This document shows, one piece after another, positions 1 through 6,201 of a DNA stretch of 11,514 nucleotides. The notes beneath the pieces are model-generated. The model was not told the origin of the DNA and searched no databases. It was given only the letters and a program-made list of their open reading frames with translations. The translations under genes were made by a program, and so were the position numbers. Origin of the DNA: Desulfobacterales bacterium. GTDB taxonomy: Bacteria > Desulfobacterota > Desulfobulbia > Desulfobulbales > BM004. The stretch is from NCBI GenBank assembly GCA_012974315.1, contig JAAXQI010000182.1:1-11514 (forward strand), given 5' to 3'. How positions within the stretch are numbered: the stretch's first letter is position 1; every line of letters begins with the position of its first letter.

Positions 1-13
1 TCCAGGTACGGAG

Positions 14-54
14 AAAAAAAATTCCAGGATTAACTGCTCGCTGGCTGTTCCTGG
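14..54 (-). terminator. Predicted intrinsic terminator after the FolE2-like gene
   Basis: On the minus strand the arms CCAGGA (plus 49-54) and TCCTGG (plus 24-29) can pair. Shorter AC/GT and GC/GC pairs extend the stem inside, and the 3' arm is followed after AA by eight T residues (plus 14-21). The stop codon at 30-32 lies inside the hairpin. This is the standard layout of a Rho-independent terminator, although the stem is interrupted. It would end the transcript carrying the receiver and FolE2-like genes. Confidence 0.55.
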
Positions 55-815
55 GGGCCATCTAAAATGGCAAATGTTTTATAGCCTTCCGAGAGGTTCT
101 CCACAGTTACTGAAAAACTAAGGATATCAGTATTGGCAGAAAACTTTCTCCCAATAGCTTTGGCAATCTTCTCCACCGACAACAACGATTCCTCTGACAA
201 ATGATCAGTCGGAGGGAAATCCCCCGGGTCTTTGTGCTCTTCAGTTAAACGACTTTGTCCTATAACACCTTCAACCATCTGAATGACATCTTCAATCCAG
301 ATAAAATTTCGATACTGAATACTTATAACAGCATTGCCCCAATGCCCAGGAGAACGGGGCAATCCTCCACCGTTTTGGATATGCAACGGCGGTGTAATCG
401 GGACATTTATCTGCAGGACAAGTTGATAGTTTTCATCAAGAACCCCATGCATCTTGCATTGATACTCACCAATCCCAATTGCATTGGAATGGAGAGGCTT
501 CTGCTTTACGAAGTAAGGAAATTCAATTTCCAGGTGCGCTGATTCAGCGTCAAGTCTGCTTTTCATCTCTTCCAGAATCAACCGAAGATTCTTGATATCG
601 AACTCACCGTGAAACTGATTCAGGATCTCAATAAAGCGACTCATGTGAGTGCCCTTGAACCGATGGGGCAGATTGACATACATATTGAAATTTGCCACGG
701 TCCTTTGCAGCCTCTTCGCCTTGTCCAGCACCATGACCGGATAGGTAATATCCTTGACCCCCACCTTTTGTATATTTATATGGCGATGGTCCCGCTGGCT
801 TTGTATATCCTTCAT
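30..815 (-). CDS. GTP cyclohydrolase FolE2-like protein, probable pseudoenzyme
   Basis: 261 residues, close to the usual FolE2 (GTP cyclohydrolase IB) length. Residues 8-105 match the family strongly: DHRHINIQKVGVKDITYP, the NMYVNLPH..FKGTHMSRF block, and RLDAESAHLE followed by FPYF. FIWIED is also kept near residue 173. FolE2 normally converts GTP to dihydroneopterin triphosphate using a metal held partly by the Cys of an LCPCSK motif followed by GAHNQRG. Here that stretch (about residues 140-165) reads VPITPPLHIQNGGGLPRSPG followed by HWG and has no Cys. The C-terminal IHNHSAY block is also gone (LSEGYKTFAIL instead). The fold is probably retained without normal catalysis, so I give no gene symbol. 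The gene lies 43 bases after the receiver gene, likely in the same transcript. No clear Shine-Dalgarno precedes the ATG. The family call is firm; loss of activity is inference. Confidence 0.85.
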   Translation of the reverse strand: MKDIQSQRDHRHINIQKVGVKDITYPVMVLDKAKRLQRTVANFNMYVNLPHRFKGTHMSRFIEILNQFHGEFDIKNLRLILEEMKSRLDAESAHLEIEFPYFVKQKPLHSNAIGIGEYQCKMHGVLDENYQLVLQINVPITPPLHIQNGGGLPRSPGHWGNAVISIQYRNFIWIEDVIQMVEGVIGQSRLTEEHKDPGDFPPTDHLSEESLLSVEKIAKAIGRKFSANTDILSFSVTVENLSEGYKTFAILDGPQEQPASS

Positions 816-848
816 GGCAAAATAGGATTATATGAATGGAAGTGCCTG

Positions 849-863
849 CTTGATACTATCAAG
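849..863. repeat. Perfect 15-base palindrome overlapping the receiver stop codon
   Basis: CTTGATACTATCAAG is a perfect dyad: seven-base arms around one central base. It spans the receiver gene stop (859-861) and lies 34 bases before the FolE2-like start. The half-site TTGAT/ATCAA resembles FNR/CRP-type half-sites, but the spacing is three bases rather than four, so I do not assign a regulator. In RNA it could form a six-pair hairpin with a three-base loop. Its function is unknown. Confidence 0.4.
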
Positions 864-1209
864 AGATATATCGCCTGACTGCCTCTTTCAATTCACCCAG
901 ATCAGAAGACTTCACAATATATTCATCCGAGGCCCATGCTCCCAGATCCTGCTTGTACTCATGGTATGCGGTGCTGAGAATAATCGGCAGAGTTGGATTT
1001 ATTTCCTTCATCTGACGCAGTACCTCAATGCCATTCATATCCGGCATATTAATATCGAGAATAACCAGGTCAGGAGCTATCAGCCTGAACTTTTCCAGGG
1101 CATCCGTTCCACTGAGCGCCGAGTGAACTTCATAGCCCTCTTCTTCAAACTCCTCCCGGTAAAGAAGATGGATACTCTCCTCATCATCAACAAGCAGGAT
1201 TTTCTTCAT
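859..1209 (-). CDS. Single-domain response regulator (CheY-like receiver)
   Basis: 116 residues containing only a receiver domain and no output domain. The hallmarks are visible: acidic pair D8-D9 in the LLVDDEE motif, phospho-acceptor D52 in the LVILDINMP motif, switch T80 and K100 (IVKSS). It is probably phosphorylated by an unlinked histidine kinase and acts through protein contacts rather than by binding DNA. I chose the ATG at 1209 because GAGG (plus 1216-1219) sits six bases upstream. The in-frame GTG at 1224 would add five residues and has no spaced ribosome binding site. It is followed by the FolE2-like gene after 43 bases, so the two are probably co-transcribed. Within the 167 bases separating it from galT I found no convincing promoter. 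The partner kinase and output are not shown here. Confidence 0.9.
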   Translation of the reverse strand: MKKILLVDDEESIHLLYREEFEEEGYEVHSALSGTDALEKFRLIAPDLVILDINMPDMNGIEVLRQMKEINPTLPIILSTAYHEYKQDLGAWASDEYIVKSSDLGELKEAVRRYIS

Positions 1210-1354
1210 TGGCTGCCTCAGCACCTTAGGTTCAACTACACGTAAAAGTCAGATTTATGCTAATAAATTCGTAAATATTCAGGCCAGCATTACTTTATGG
1301 AGTTCTAATAATAATTTTACCAAACTGCAAATTCCTATAAAAACTTACGATCAG

Positions 1355-1406
1355 AACTATGCAGAGAAAGCTTCTTTCATAACTCTGTAGAGAAAGCCTC
1401 TCTCAT
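1355..1406. repeat. 26-base tandem duplication at the galT 3' end
   Basis: Two directly adjacent copies, 1355-1380 and 1381-1406, match at 22 of 26 positions by direct comparison. On the coding strand the first copy encodes the start of MREAFSTEL, and the second, outside the gene, would read MKEAFSA then TAG in the same register. Because 26 is not a multiple of three, the junction itself produces the present galT stop codon (TTA TGA). Confidence 0.85.
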
Positions 1407-2387
1407 ATAAACAGCAGCGTCTTCCGGCGGCATTGGATTAATATAAAACCCGGAACCCCATTCAAAACCAGCCGTTGTGGTCAACTTCGGTCGTATCTCA
1501 AAATGCCAGTGAAAATAATCCAGCGGTTCCGAATGTAACGGTGCACCATGAAGTACAAAATTATAGGGCACATTTGGAATACAGGCATTAAGGCGCTTCA
1601 TGGTTTCTGAAAAAATTTGCGCCAATGCCACAAAAGAAACATCATCAGTATTTATATATGAGGAGGAATGTTTTTTAGGAAGAATCCACATCTCAAATGG
1701 TGAGCGTGGAGCAAATGGCATGAGAGTAATATAATGTTCGTTCTGGCATACCACCCGGATCTTTTCTCTTTGCTCCTGGCGGATTATATCACAAAAGATA
1801 CAACGTTCTTTATATTTATAATAGGAAAGGCTGCCATCAAGTTCAGAAACAATCATACGCGGCAGAATGGGCAAAGCAACCAACTGTGAATGGGAATGCT
1901 CAAGCGATGCTCCAGCTTCTTTGCCGCTGTTCTTGAAAAGCATGACATATTTGAAGCGCGGATCACGACCCAAATCTAGCAATCGGTCACGAAAAGCCCT
2001 AAAAAGGCTAAGCTGTTGGTCTGGAGAAAGGGTGATAAAGGTGTCTTCATGGTTGGAACTTTCCACGATAACTTCATGGGCCCCGATGCCATTCATTTTA
2101 TCGTAGATCCCAACTCCTTCCTTGTTGAGATCTCCTTCTATGACTAAGGCAGGATACTTATTCGGCACTACCCTGAGATCCCAGCCTGGAGAATTAGCAG
2201 GTTGAGACGGGTTGCGCCCGTAAGCCAGGACTTCTGCTGGAGTAGTATTTTCATTGCCAGGGCAGAGAGGACAAAAGCCTCCTTTTACAACCTGTTCCTG
2301 TACAACAAAATCTGTGGGACGTCTGCTTCGCTCCTTAGCGATGATTATCCAGCGACCAAGAATAGGATCCTTACGTAATTCAGGCAT
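1377..2387 (-). CDS. galT: Galactose-1-phosphate uridylyltransferase
   Basis: 336 residues, a usual GalT length. The enzyme swaps UMP between UDP-glucose and galactose-1-phosphate in the Leloir pathway in the cytoplasm, through a uridylylated histidine. Visible marks: zinc-type CPLC (C39, C42), GAHEVIVES (103-110), active-site HSHSQ (164-168) with H166 as expected nucleophile, a second CIFC pair (196-199) and the C-terminal FHWHFEI (292-298). The Pro of the classical HPHGQ is Ser here, a variant I recall from related bacterial GalTs. It follows dksA after six bases, so the pair is likely one transcript, but its own ribosome binding site is weak. The C-terminus is set by a tandem duplication. 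The related family ADP-glucose phosphorylase is an alternative substrate call. Confidence 0.9.
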   Translation of the reverse strand: MPELRKDPILGRWIIIAKERSRRPTDFVVQEQVVKGGFCPLCPGNENTTPAEVLAYGRNPSQPANSPGWDLRVVPNKYPALVIEGDLNKEGVGIYDKMNGIGAHEVIVESSNHEDTFITLSPDQQLSLFRAFRDRLLDLGRDPRFKYVMLFKNSGKEAGASLEHSHSQLVALPILPRMIVSELDGSLSYYKYKERCIFCDIIRQEQREKIRVVCQNEHYITLMPFAPRSPFEMWILPKKHSSSYINTDDVSFVALAQIFSETMKRLNACIPNVPYNFVLHGAPLHSEPLDYFHWHFEIRPKLTTTAGFEWGSGFYINPMPPEDAAVYMREAFSTEL

Positions 2388-2393
2388 ACTGTT

Positions 2394-2759
2394 TTAGGAT
2401 TGAGCATGTTCTTTTTCGTGCTGTTCCTGTGCGGTCTTACATTTAACACACAGCGTGGTAACCGGCCGGGCCTCGAGACGTTTTGCAGAAATGTCATCTT
2501 CACAGCTTTCACAAAACCCGTAGGTCCCATTATCTAAACGATCAAGGGCTTCCTTGATCTTGGCAAGTAATTTTCTTTCACGATCACGGATGCGCAACTC
2601 AAAATTTCGATTGGATTCTGCTGTAGCTCTGTCCGCAGGATCAGGATAATTCTCGCTCTGATCTGTCATCTCCAGCAGGGTTTTTTCTGCTTCGTCCAAT
2701 ATATCCTGGCTCATGGCCTCAAGCTTGGCCTTAAAATGTGCCTGTTGTTTTTTGTCCAT
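2394..2759 (-). CDS. dksA: RNA polymerase-binding transcription factor DksA
   Basis: 121 residues, shorter than the E. coli protein (151) mainly at the N-terminus. Order of parts: N-terminal helix (1-30), coiled-coil tip with DPADRAT (D40 and D43 equivalent to the E. coli acidic pair), the RDRERKLLAKI helix, and a C4 zinc finger (C83, C86, C104, C107) with RLEARP between the cysteine pairs. DksA inserts its coiled coil into the RNA polymerase secondary channel and works with ppGpp to alter initiation, especially at stable RNA promoters. The acidic tip residues are present, so it is likely functional. The start is supported by GTGGAG eight bases upstream. A TTGACA-type promoter lies about 130 bases upstream, just beyond the dnaJ stop. 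galT follows after six bases. Confidence 0.93.
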   Translation of the reverse strand: MDKKQQAHFKAKLEAMSQDILDEAEKTLLEMTDQSENYPDPADRATAESNRNFELRIRDRERKLLAKIKEALDRLDNGTYGFCESCEDDISAKRLEARPVTTLCVKCKTAQEQHEKEHAQS

Positions 2760-2884
2760 AATTTATTCTCCACATTCCCCTAAAAACCAAATTAATACAG
2801 CAAATATATTGAAAAACTCAAACTTTTTAAAATGCAGCACTTAGATATATATCGTTTTTTTTTACCAGTCTTGTGAAGGAGTCG

Positions 2885-2913
2885 AATATTATTGATTTAG
2901 ACGTCTTTGTCAA
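2885..2913 (-). promoter_or_regulatory. Predicted sigma70-type promoter for dksA-galT
   Basis: On the minus strand a perfect TTGACA (plus 2908-2913) is followed after 17 bases by AATATT (plus 2885-2890), which matches the -10 consensus at four of six positions. It lies in the 200-base gap between dnaJ and dksA and would give a leader of about 120 bases. A second, weaker TTGAGT/TATTAA pair with 18-base spacing lies nearer dksA. Prediction by eye only. Confidence 0.45.
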
Positions 2914-2959
2914 CAGCTTTACACATCTTTACCGGACTTACCAATGAAATTCCAGGATA

Positions 2960-4075
2960 CTACTCCTTTCGACCGAGATGTAATAATTTCTTAAGCAACC
3001 CCTCTTCGTTTCCCTTTACCTTTTGCCTCTCCAGTTCACCAAACTCCCGCAGAAGTTCTTTCTGCTTTTTTGTTAATTTCTTAGGAGTAACCACCGTGAC
3101 CTCTACAATCATATCGCCCCGAACATTACCCCTGAGGTGTTGGACGCCTTCATTTTTCAGGGTGAATCTCTGTCCGGTCTGGGTTCCTTTAGGTATCTTT
3201 ATATTCTTTTCACCATGGATAGTCGGAACCTCCAGACTGCATCCAAGAGCAGCCTGATCAAAATTCAAGGGATACTGACAGTAAATCAAGTCTCCTTCAC
3301 GCAAAAAGAACTCATGGGGCGCAACGTGAATTATAACATAAAGATCACCGGCCGGCCCGCCTTTACGGCCGCCTTCTCCAGTGCCATGCAGGCGCATCTT
3401 TGCGCCGGTATCAACTCCGGCAGGTATCTTCAGTGCGACCTTTTTCTTGCTTTTAACCAGGCCGACACCATTGCAGTCAGCACAGGGATCTTTAATTATT
3501 TCTCCCTCTCCCCGGCATTCCGGACAGGTGGTGCTCATGCGAAAAAAGCCCTGTGCCCTGACTACCTGGCCTCTTCCATGACAGGCTGAACATGTTTCTG
3601 CCTTATAACCGGGACGCAGCCCTGTTCCTTCACAGGTCCAGCAGGTATCAGGCCTTTCAATTTCAATATCCTTGGAAATACCATGCACAGCTTCCATAAA
3701 GGTTATGGACAGATCATAGCGAAGATCCGATCCCCGCATAGGCCCCTGCTTTGAGCGCTGTGTCTCACCTCTGCCAAATCCGAAGATATCTCCAAAAATA
3801 TCTCCGAAACTGGAAAATACATCTTCAAAGTCAGGCCCTTGGTACCCCCTACTCTTCAGTCCCTCAAAGCCGTAGGTATCATATATCTGACGCTTCTTGC
3901 TATCGCTGAGAACTTCGTACGCCTCTGTGGCCTGCTTGAACTTCTCTTCTGCTTCCTTGTCTCCCGGATTACGATCCGGGTGAAACTTCATGGCCAGTTT
4001 TCGATAAACCTTTTTTATCTCATCAGAAGAAGCCGTCCCTGAGATGCCAAGCACCTCATAATAGTCAATTTCCAT
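2960..4075 (-). CDS. dnaJ: Chaperone protein DnaJ (Hsp40, type I)
   Basis: 371 residues from the ATG at 4075. The J domain (about 1-68) has DYYEVLG and the HPD tripeptide (32-34) that stimulates DnaK ATPase. A Gly/Phe-rich linker (about 85-112) follows. The zinc region holds four CxxCxGxG repeats: CWTCEGTG (145), CSACHGRG (162), CPECRGEG (184), CADCNGVG (198). The C-terminal substrate-binding domains complete a normal type I DnaJ, which delivers unfolded cytoplasmic proteins to DnaK. An in-frame TTG at 4087 overlaps the rpoZ stop (TTGA) and has GGAGG four bases upstream, whereas the ATG has no close binding site. The true protein may therefore start four codons earlier. Either way it is translationally coupled to rpoZ. 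dnaK and grpE are not in the window. Confidence 0.95.
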   Translation of the reverse strand: MEIDYYEVLGISGTASSDEIKKVYRKLAMKFHPDRNPGDKEAEEKFKQATEAYEVLSDSKKRQIYDTYGFEGLKSRGYQGPDFEDVFSSFGDIFGDIFGFGRGETQRSKQGPMRGSDLRYDLSITFMEAVHGISKDIEIERPDTCWTCEGTGLRPGYKAETCSACHGRGQVVRAQGFFRMSTTCPECRGEGEIIKDPCADCNGVGLVKSKKKVALKIPAGVDTGAKMRLHGTGEGGRKGGPAGDLYVIIHVAPHEFFLREGDLIYCQYPLNFDQAALGCSLEVPTIHGEKNIKIPKGTQTGQRFTLKNEGVQHLRGNVRGDMIVEVTVVTPKKLTKKQKELLREFGELERQKVKGNEEGLLKKLLHLGRKE

Positions 4076-4083
4076 GGTGCGGA

Positions 4084-4374
4084 TCAAACTGCCTCCACTT
4101 CTGGTAGTGTCTCTGCCTCACGGCTAATTTCAGCATCACTTCTTGACGTATGCTTATTATCACGCTTCGGCAGTTCTGCTATATTTCCGAAATTCACTTC
4201 ACCGGCAGCAATTTCCCGCAGGGCCATAACAACTTCCTTGTTTTTTCTGGCTGGTATCAACAATGGGGCCCCGTGCCGCCTTTGCTTAACCCGCTCTACC
4301 GCCAGGTGAACCAGGCTGAAACGGTTGTCATCACCGATTTTGTCCAAACAGTCTTCAACTGTAATACGTGCCAT
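4084..4374 (-). CDS. rpoZ: DNA-directed RNA polymerase subunit omega
   Basis: 96 residues. The N-terminal MARITVEDCL, the NRFSLVHLAVERVKQ helix and the NKEVVMALREIAAGEV helix are the family signature. The acidic tail after residue 70 is not conserved. Omega binds the C-terminal region of beta-prime, helps assembly of RNA polymerase and forms part of a ppGpp site in proteobacteria. Its location just upstream of dksA, another ppGpp partner, is notable but may be coincidence. AGGAG ten bases before the ATG supports the start. The stop TGA (4084-4086) overlaps a possible TTG start of dnaJ. A predicted promoter lies about 60 bases upstream. Confidence 0.93.
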   Translation of the reverse strand: MARITVEDCLDKIGDDNRFSLVHLAVERVKQRRHGAPLLIPARKNKEVVMALREIAAGEVNFGNIAELPKRDNKHTSRSDAEISREAETLPEVEAV

Positions 4375-4434
4375 AGGTAATAATCTCCTTATAAAAAATA
4401 ACAGGCTTCAAGTGTCGATCCTAAAAACCGATAG

Positions 4435-4462
4435 AATATAATCATTTTGTGAAAAATCGCAA
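4435..4462 (-). promoter_or_regulatory. Predicted sigma70-type promoter for rpoZ-dnaJ
   Basis: On the minus strand TTGCGA (plus 4457-4462) is followed after 16 bases by TATATT (plus 4435-4440), matching consensus at four and five of six positions. It sits in the 154-base gap between purA and rpoZ. It gives a leader of about 55 bases carrying the AGGAG binding site. Prediction by eye only. Confidence 0.45.
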
Positions 4463-4528
4463 ACTTTATTAGCGCATGAAACGAACAAACACCTTTCTTC
4501 TTATTAGGAGCTTGTCCGTAAATAAGCT

Positions 4529-5824
4529 CTAGACAAAAGGATTATTCAACAGCAGTGTCTCATCACGGGCGGGGCCAACAGAAATTATTGCTGCAGGGGT
4601 TTCAGTAATATCCTCTATGCGTTTAATATAATCACGAGCCTTTTGAGGAAGATCCTCAATATTGCGGGCACTGCCAATATCTTCCTGCCAGCCGGGAATC
4701 TCTTCATAGGCTGGTTGTACTTTTTCAGTCAGCCTGATATTGCTCGGCATGGATGTATATTTTTTGCCATCAGCTTCATAGGATGTGGCAATCTTCAGGG
4801 TAGACTGGCCGCTTAAAACATCCAGCTTTGTAACCGCTAATCCGGTAATGGAGTTTAAGCGGATTGCATCGTTTGCCACAACACTGTCCAACCAGCCACA
4901 GCGGCGTTTTCTGCCGGTAGTGGCTCCGAATTCACCACCTTTCTGCTGCAGTTGCTCTCCTGTTTCGTCGAAAAGTTCGGAGGGGAATGGACCGGATCCT
5001 ACTCTGGTTGTATAAGCCTTTAAAATGCCGATCACCGCATCAATGTGGACTGGCCCGAAACCACTTCCGGTACAGGCATTACTTGCCACTGTATTTGAAG
5101 AGGTAACAAATGGATAAGTGCCGTGATCTATATCAAGCTGCGTACCCTGCGCCCCCTCAAAAAGTATATGCTTGCCGCCTTTTCTGGCCTGGTCAAGTTC
5201 TACAGAAATATTTCCTAAAAATGGTGCCAGCTTTTCTGCTAAGGTCTGAAACTGGCTGTAAATATCTTCAAAAGAAACCGGTTCGCTGTTGAGCCTTTTG
5301 GTGAGCAGAAAGTTTTTCTCTTCAATATTGTCTCTTAATTTATCTCTGAAAAGATCCTCATCAAGCAAATCTCCGATCTTGATCCCTTTCCTGAGAATTT
5401 TGTCTCCATAACATGGTCCAATGCCCCGGCCGGTGGTGCCAATTTTTTTGCTGCCTTTCAAAGCTGCTTCCTGGTTCAAATCCAGGCTCTTGTGATAGGG
5501 CATTATCAGGTGGGCATTTTCACTGATCATCAGCCTCTCCGGGGTAACCGGCAAACCGCTTTCTGCGAGTTCCTGCATTTCTGCAAGAAGGACTTCCGGA
5601 TCAATGACCACTCCGTTACCAATCATACACATCTTACTTTCATAGAGGATACCGGATGGTATAAGATGAAATACAAACTTTTTTCCTTCCACCACCAAGG
5701 TATGTCCAGCGTTATTGCCCCCTTGGAATCGGACTATATAATCCGCGTACCGGGTAAGCAAATCGACAATCTTTCCCTTGCCTTCGTCACCCCATTGGGT
5801 ACCTACTACAACCACATTGGCCAT
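4529..5824 (-). CDS. purA: Adenylosuccinate synthetase
   Basis: 431 residues, full family length. It joins IMP and aspartate using GTP to make adenylosuccinate, the first committed step to AMP, in the cytoplasm. Visible motifs: GTQWGDEGKGK (8-18) with catalytic D13, GGNNAGHT (35-42) with H41, IGTTGRGIGP (128-137), TTGRKRRCGW (302-311), the guanine-binding TKLDVL (332-337) and SVGPARDETL (415-424). D13 and H41 fall at the E. coli positions, so the start is secure. AGGAG lies seven bases before the ATG. It is probably a single-gene transcript from the promoter at 5905-5933. It is divergent from tatB and followed by the rpoZ promoter region. I see no strong terminator after it. Confidence 0.97.
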   Translation of the reverse strand: MANVVVVGTQWGDEGKGKIVDLLTRYADYIVRFQGGNNAGHTLVVEGKKFVFHLIPSGILYESKMCMIGNGVVIDPEVLLAEMQELAESGLPVTPERLMISENAHLIMPYHKSLDLNQEAALKGSKKIGTTGRGIGPCYGDKILRKGIKIGDLLDEDLFRDKLRDNIEEKNFLLTKRLNSEPVSFEDIYSQFQTLAEKLAPFLGNISVELDQARKGGKHILFEGAQGTQLDIDHGTYPFVTSSNTVASNACTGSGFGPVHIDAVIGILKAYTTRVGSGPFPSELFDETGEQLQQKGGEFGATTGRKRRCGWLDSVVANDAIRLNSITGLAVTKLDVLSGQSTLKIATSYEADGKKYTSMPSNIRLTEKVQPAYEEIPGWQEDIGSARNIEDLPQKARDYIKRIEDITETPAAIISVGPARDETLLLNNPFV

Positions 5825-5904
5825 TTATATTCTCCTAAAGCTGATCCCAGCAAAAATAATTCCTATTCAGGTAAAAAACACAACGAAAAACATAAGCGAC
5901 AGCA

Positions 5905-5933
5905 AACATAGTAAAAGGTTTCCCAAAAGTCAA
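5905..5933 (-). promoter_or_regulatory. Predicted sigma70-type promoter for purA
   Basis: On the minus strand TTGACT (plus 5928-5933) and TATGTT (plus 5905-5910) are separated by exactly 17 bases and match consensus at five and four of six positions. Transcription would start about 75 bases before purA. A perfect TATAAT further upstream (plus 6001-6006) lacks a good -35 element and is the alternative. I did not see a clear PurR-type operator. Confidence 0.5.
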
Positions 5934-5962
5934 TCAGCCCGGTTTCACTTAAGCACTGATTC

Positions 5963-5991
5963 TTGACACCCACTATTAAATACCGTAGATT
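5963..5991 (+). promoter_or_regulatory. Predicted sigma70-type promoter for tatB-tatC
   Basis: A perfect TTGACA (5963-5968) is followed after 17 bases by TAGATT (5986-5991), which matches the -10 consensus at four of six positions. It faces tatB and implies a start near 5998, giving an unusually long leader of about 200 bases. It stands back to back with the purA promoter. Confidence 0.5.
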
Positions 5992-5997
5992 GCTGGC

Positions 5998-6201
5998 TGC
6001 ATTATACTATTTTTTTATACCAAATAAAACGGTATAGGGGAAGCTGGGATGATCTTAAATTCTGCCCCCCCTTTAATTCATTTCAAAGGTGATCTTATTC
6101 TATGTTTGTCGGCGTCTGTAAACAGACGCGGACGGCATGGGGGAAGCTGATATGTTGTTGCATTCTAAAATTATTGAATCTACTAAAAGGATATACCTTT
6201 A
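5998..6201 (+). other. Long leader of tatB with repeated motif and hairpins
   Basis: This stretch has no ORF of note. It contains two copies of a 23-base motif (6029-6051 and 6132-6154; 19 of 23 identical) sharing the core GGGGAAGCTG. It also holds a hairpin TATACC/GGTATA (6016-6036), a perfect GCGTCTG-TAAA-CAGACGC hairpin (6112-6129), and a C-run at 6064-6071 that could pair with the first G-run. None is followed by a T-run, so these are not intrinsic terminators. I could not match it to a riboswitch class I know. Whether it is a structured regulatory leader or repeat debris is open. Confidence 0.35.
6186..6200 (+). promoter_or_regulatory. tatB ribosome binding site within a small hairpin
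   Basis: AAAGG (6186-6190) is the only plausible binding site for tatB and lies eleven bases before the ATG at 6202. CCTTT (6196-6200) directly before the start can pair with it around an ATATA loop. The five-pair stem is weak but could reduce initiation. Confidence 0.35.

Noticed and set aside
19..30. 12-base exact repeat AAATTCCAGGAT at 19-30 and 2947-2958, both next to minus-strand stop codons
   Set aside because: Too short to separate from chance, and only the first copy forms part of a hairpin with a T-run.
164..168. Position is residue numbering in GalT (HSHSQ), considered as a defective active site
   Set aside because: Both histidines are kept, and a Ser in place of Pro is, as I recall, common in related bacterial GalT proteins.
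255..542. Plus-strand open frames of up to 161 codons opposite the minus-strand genes
   Set aside because: They lie antisense to well recognised genes, have no family features and no supporting binding sites; they are shadow frames.
4508..4529. GAGCTT/AAGCTC inverted repeat at the purA stop as an intrinsic terminator
   Set aside because: The stem is only six pairs with a ten-base loop, and no T-run follows on the minus strand.
6016..6036. TATACC/GGTATA hairpin in the purA-tatB spacer as a terminator
   Set aside because: The T-run precedes rather than follows the stem on the plus strand, and the minus strand has A residues after it.
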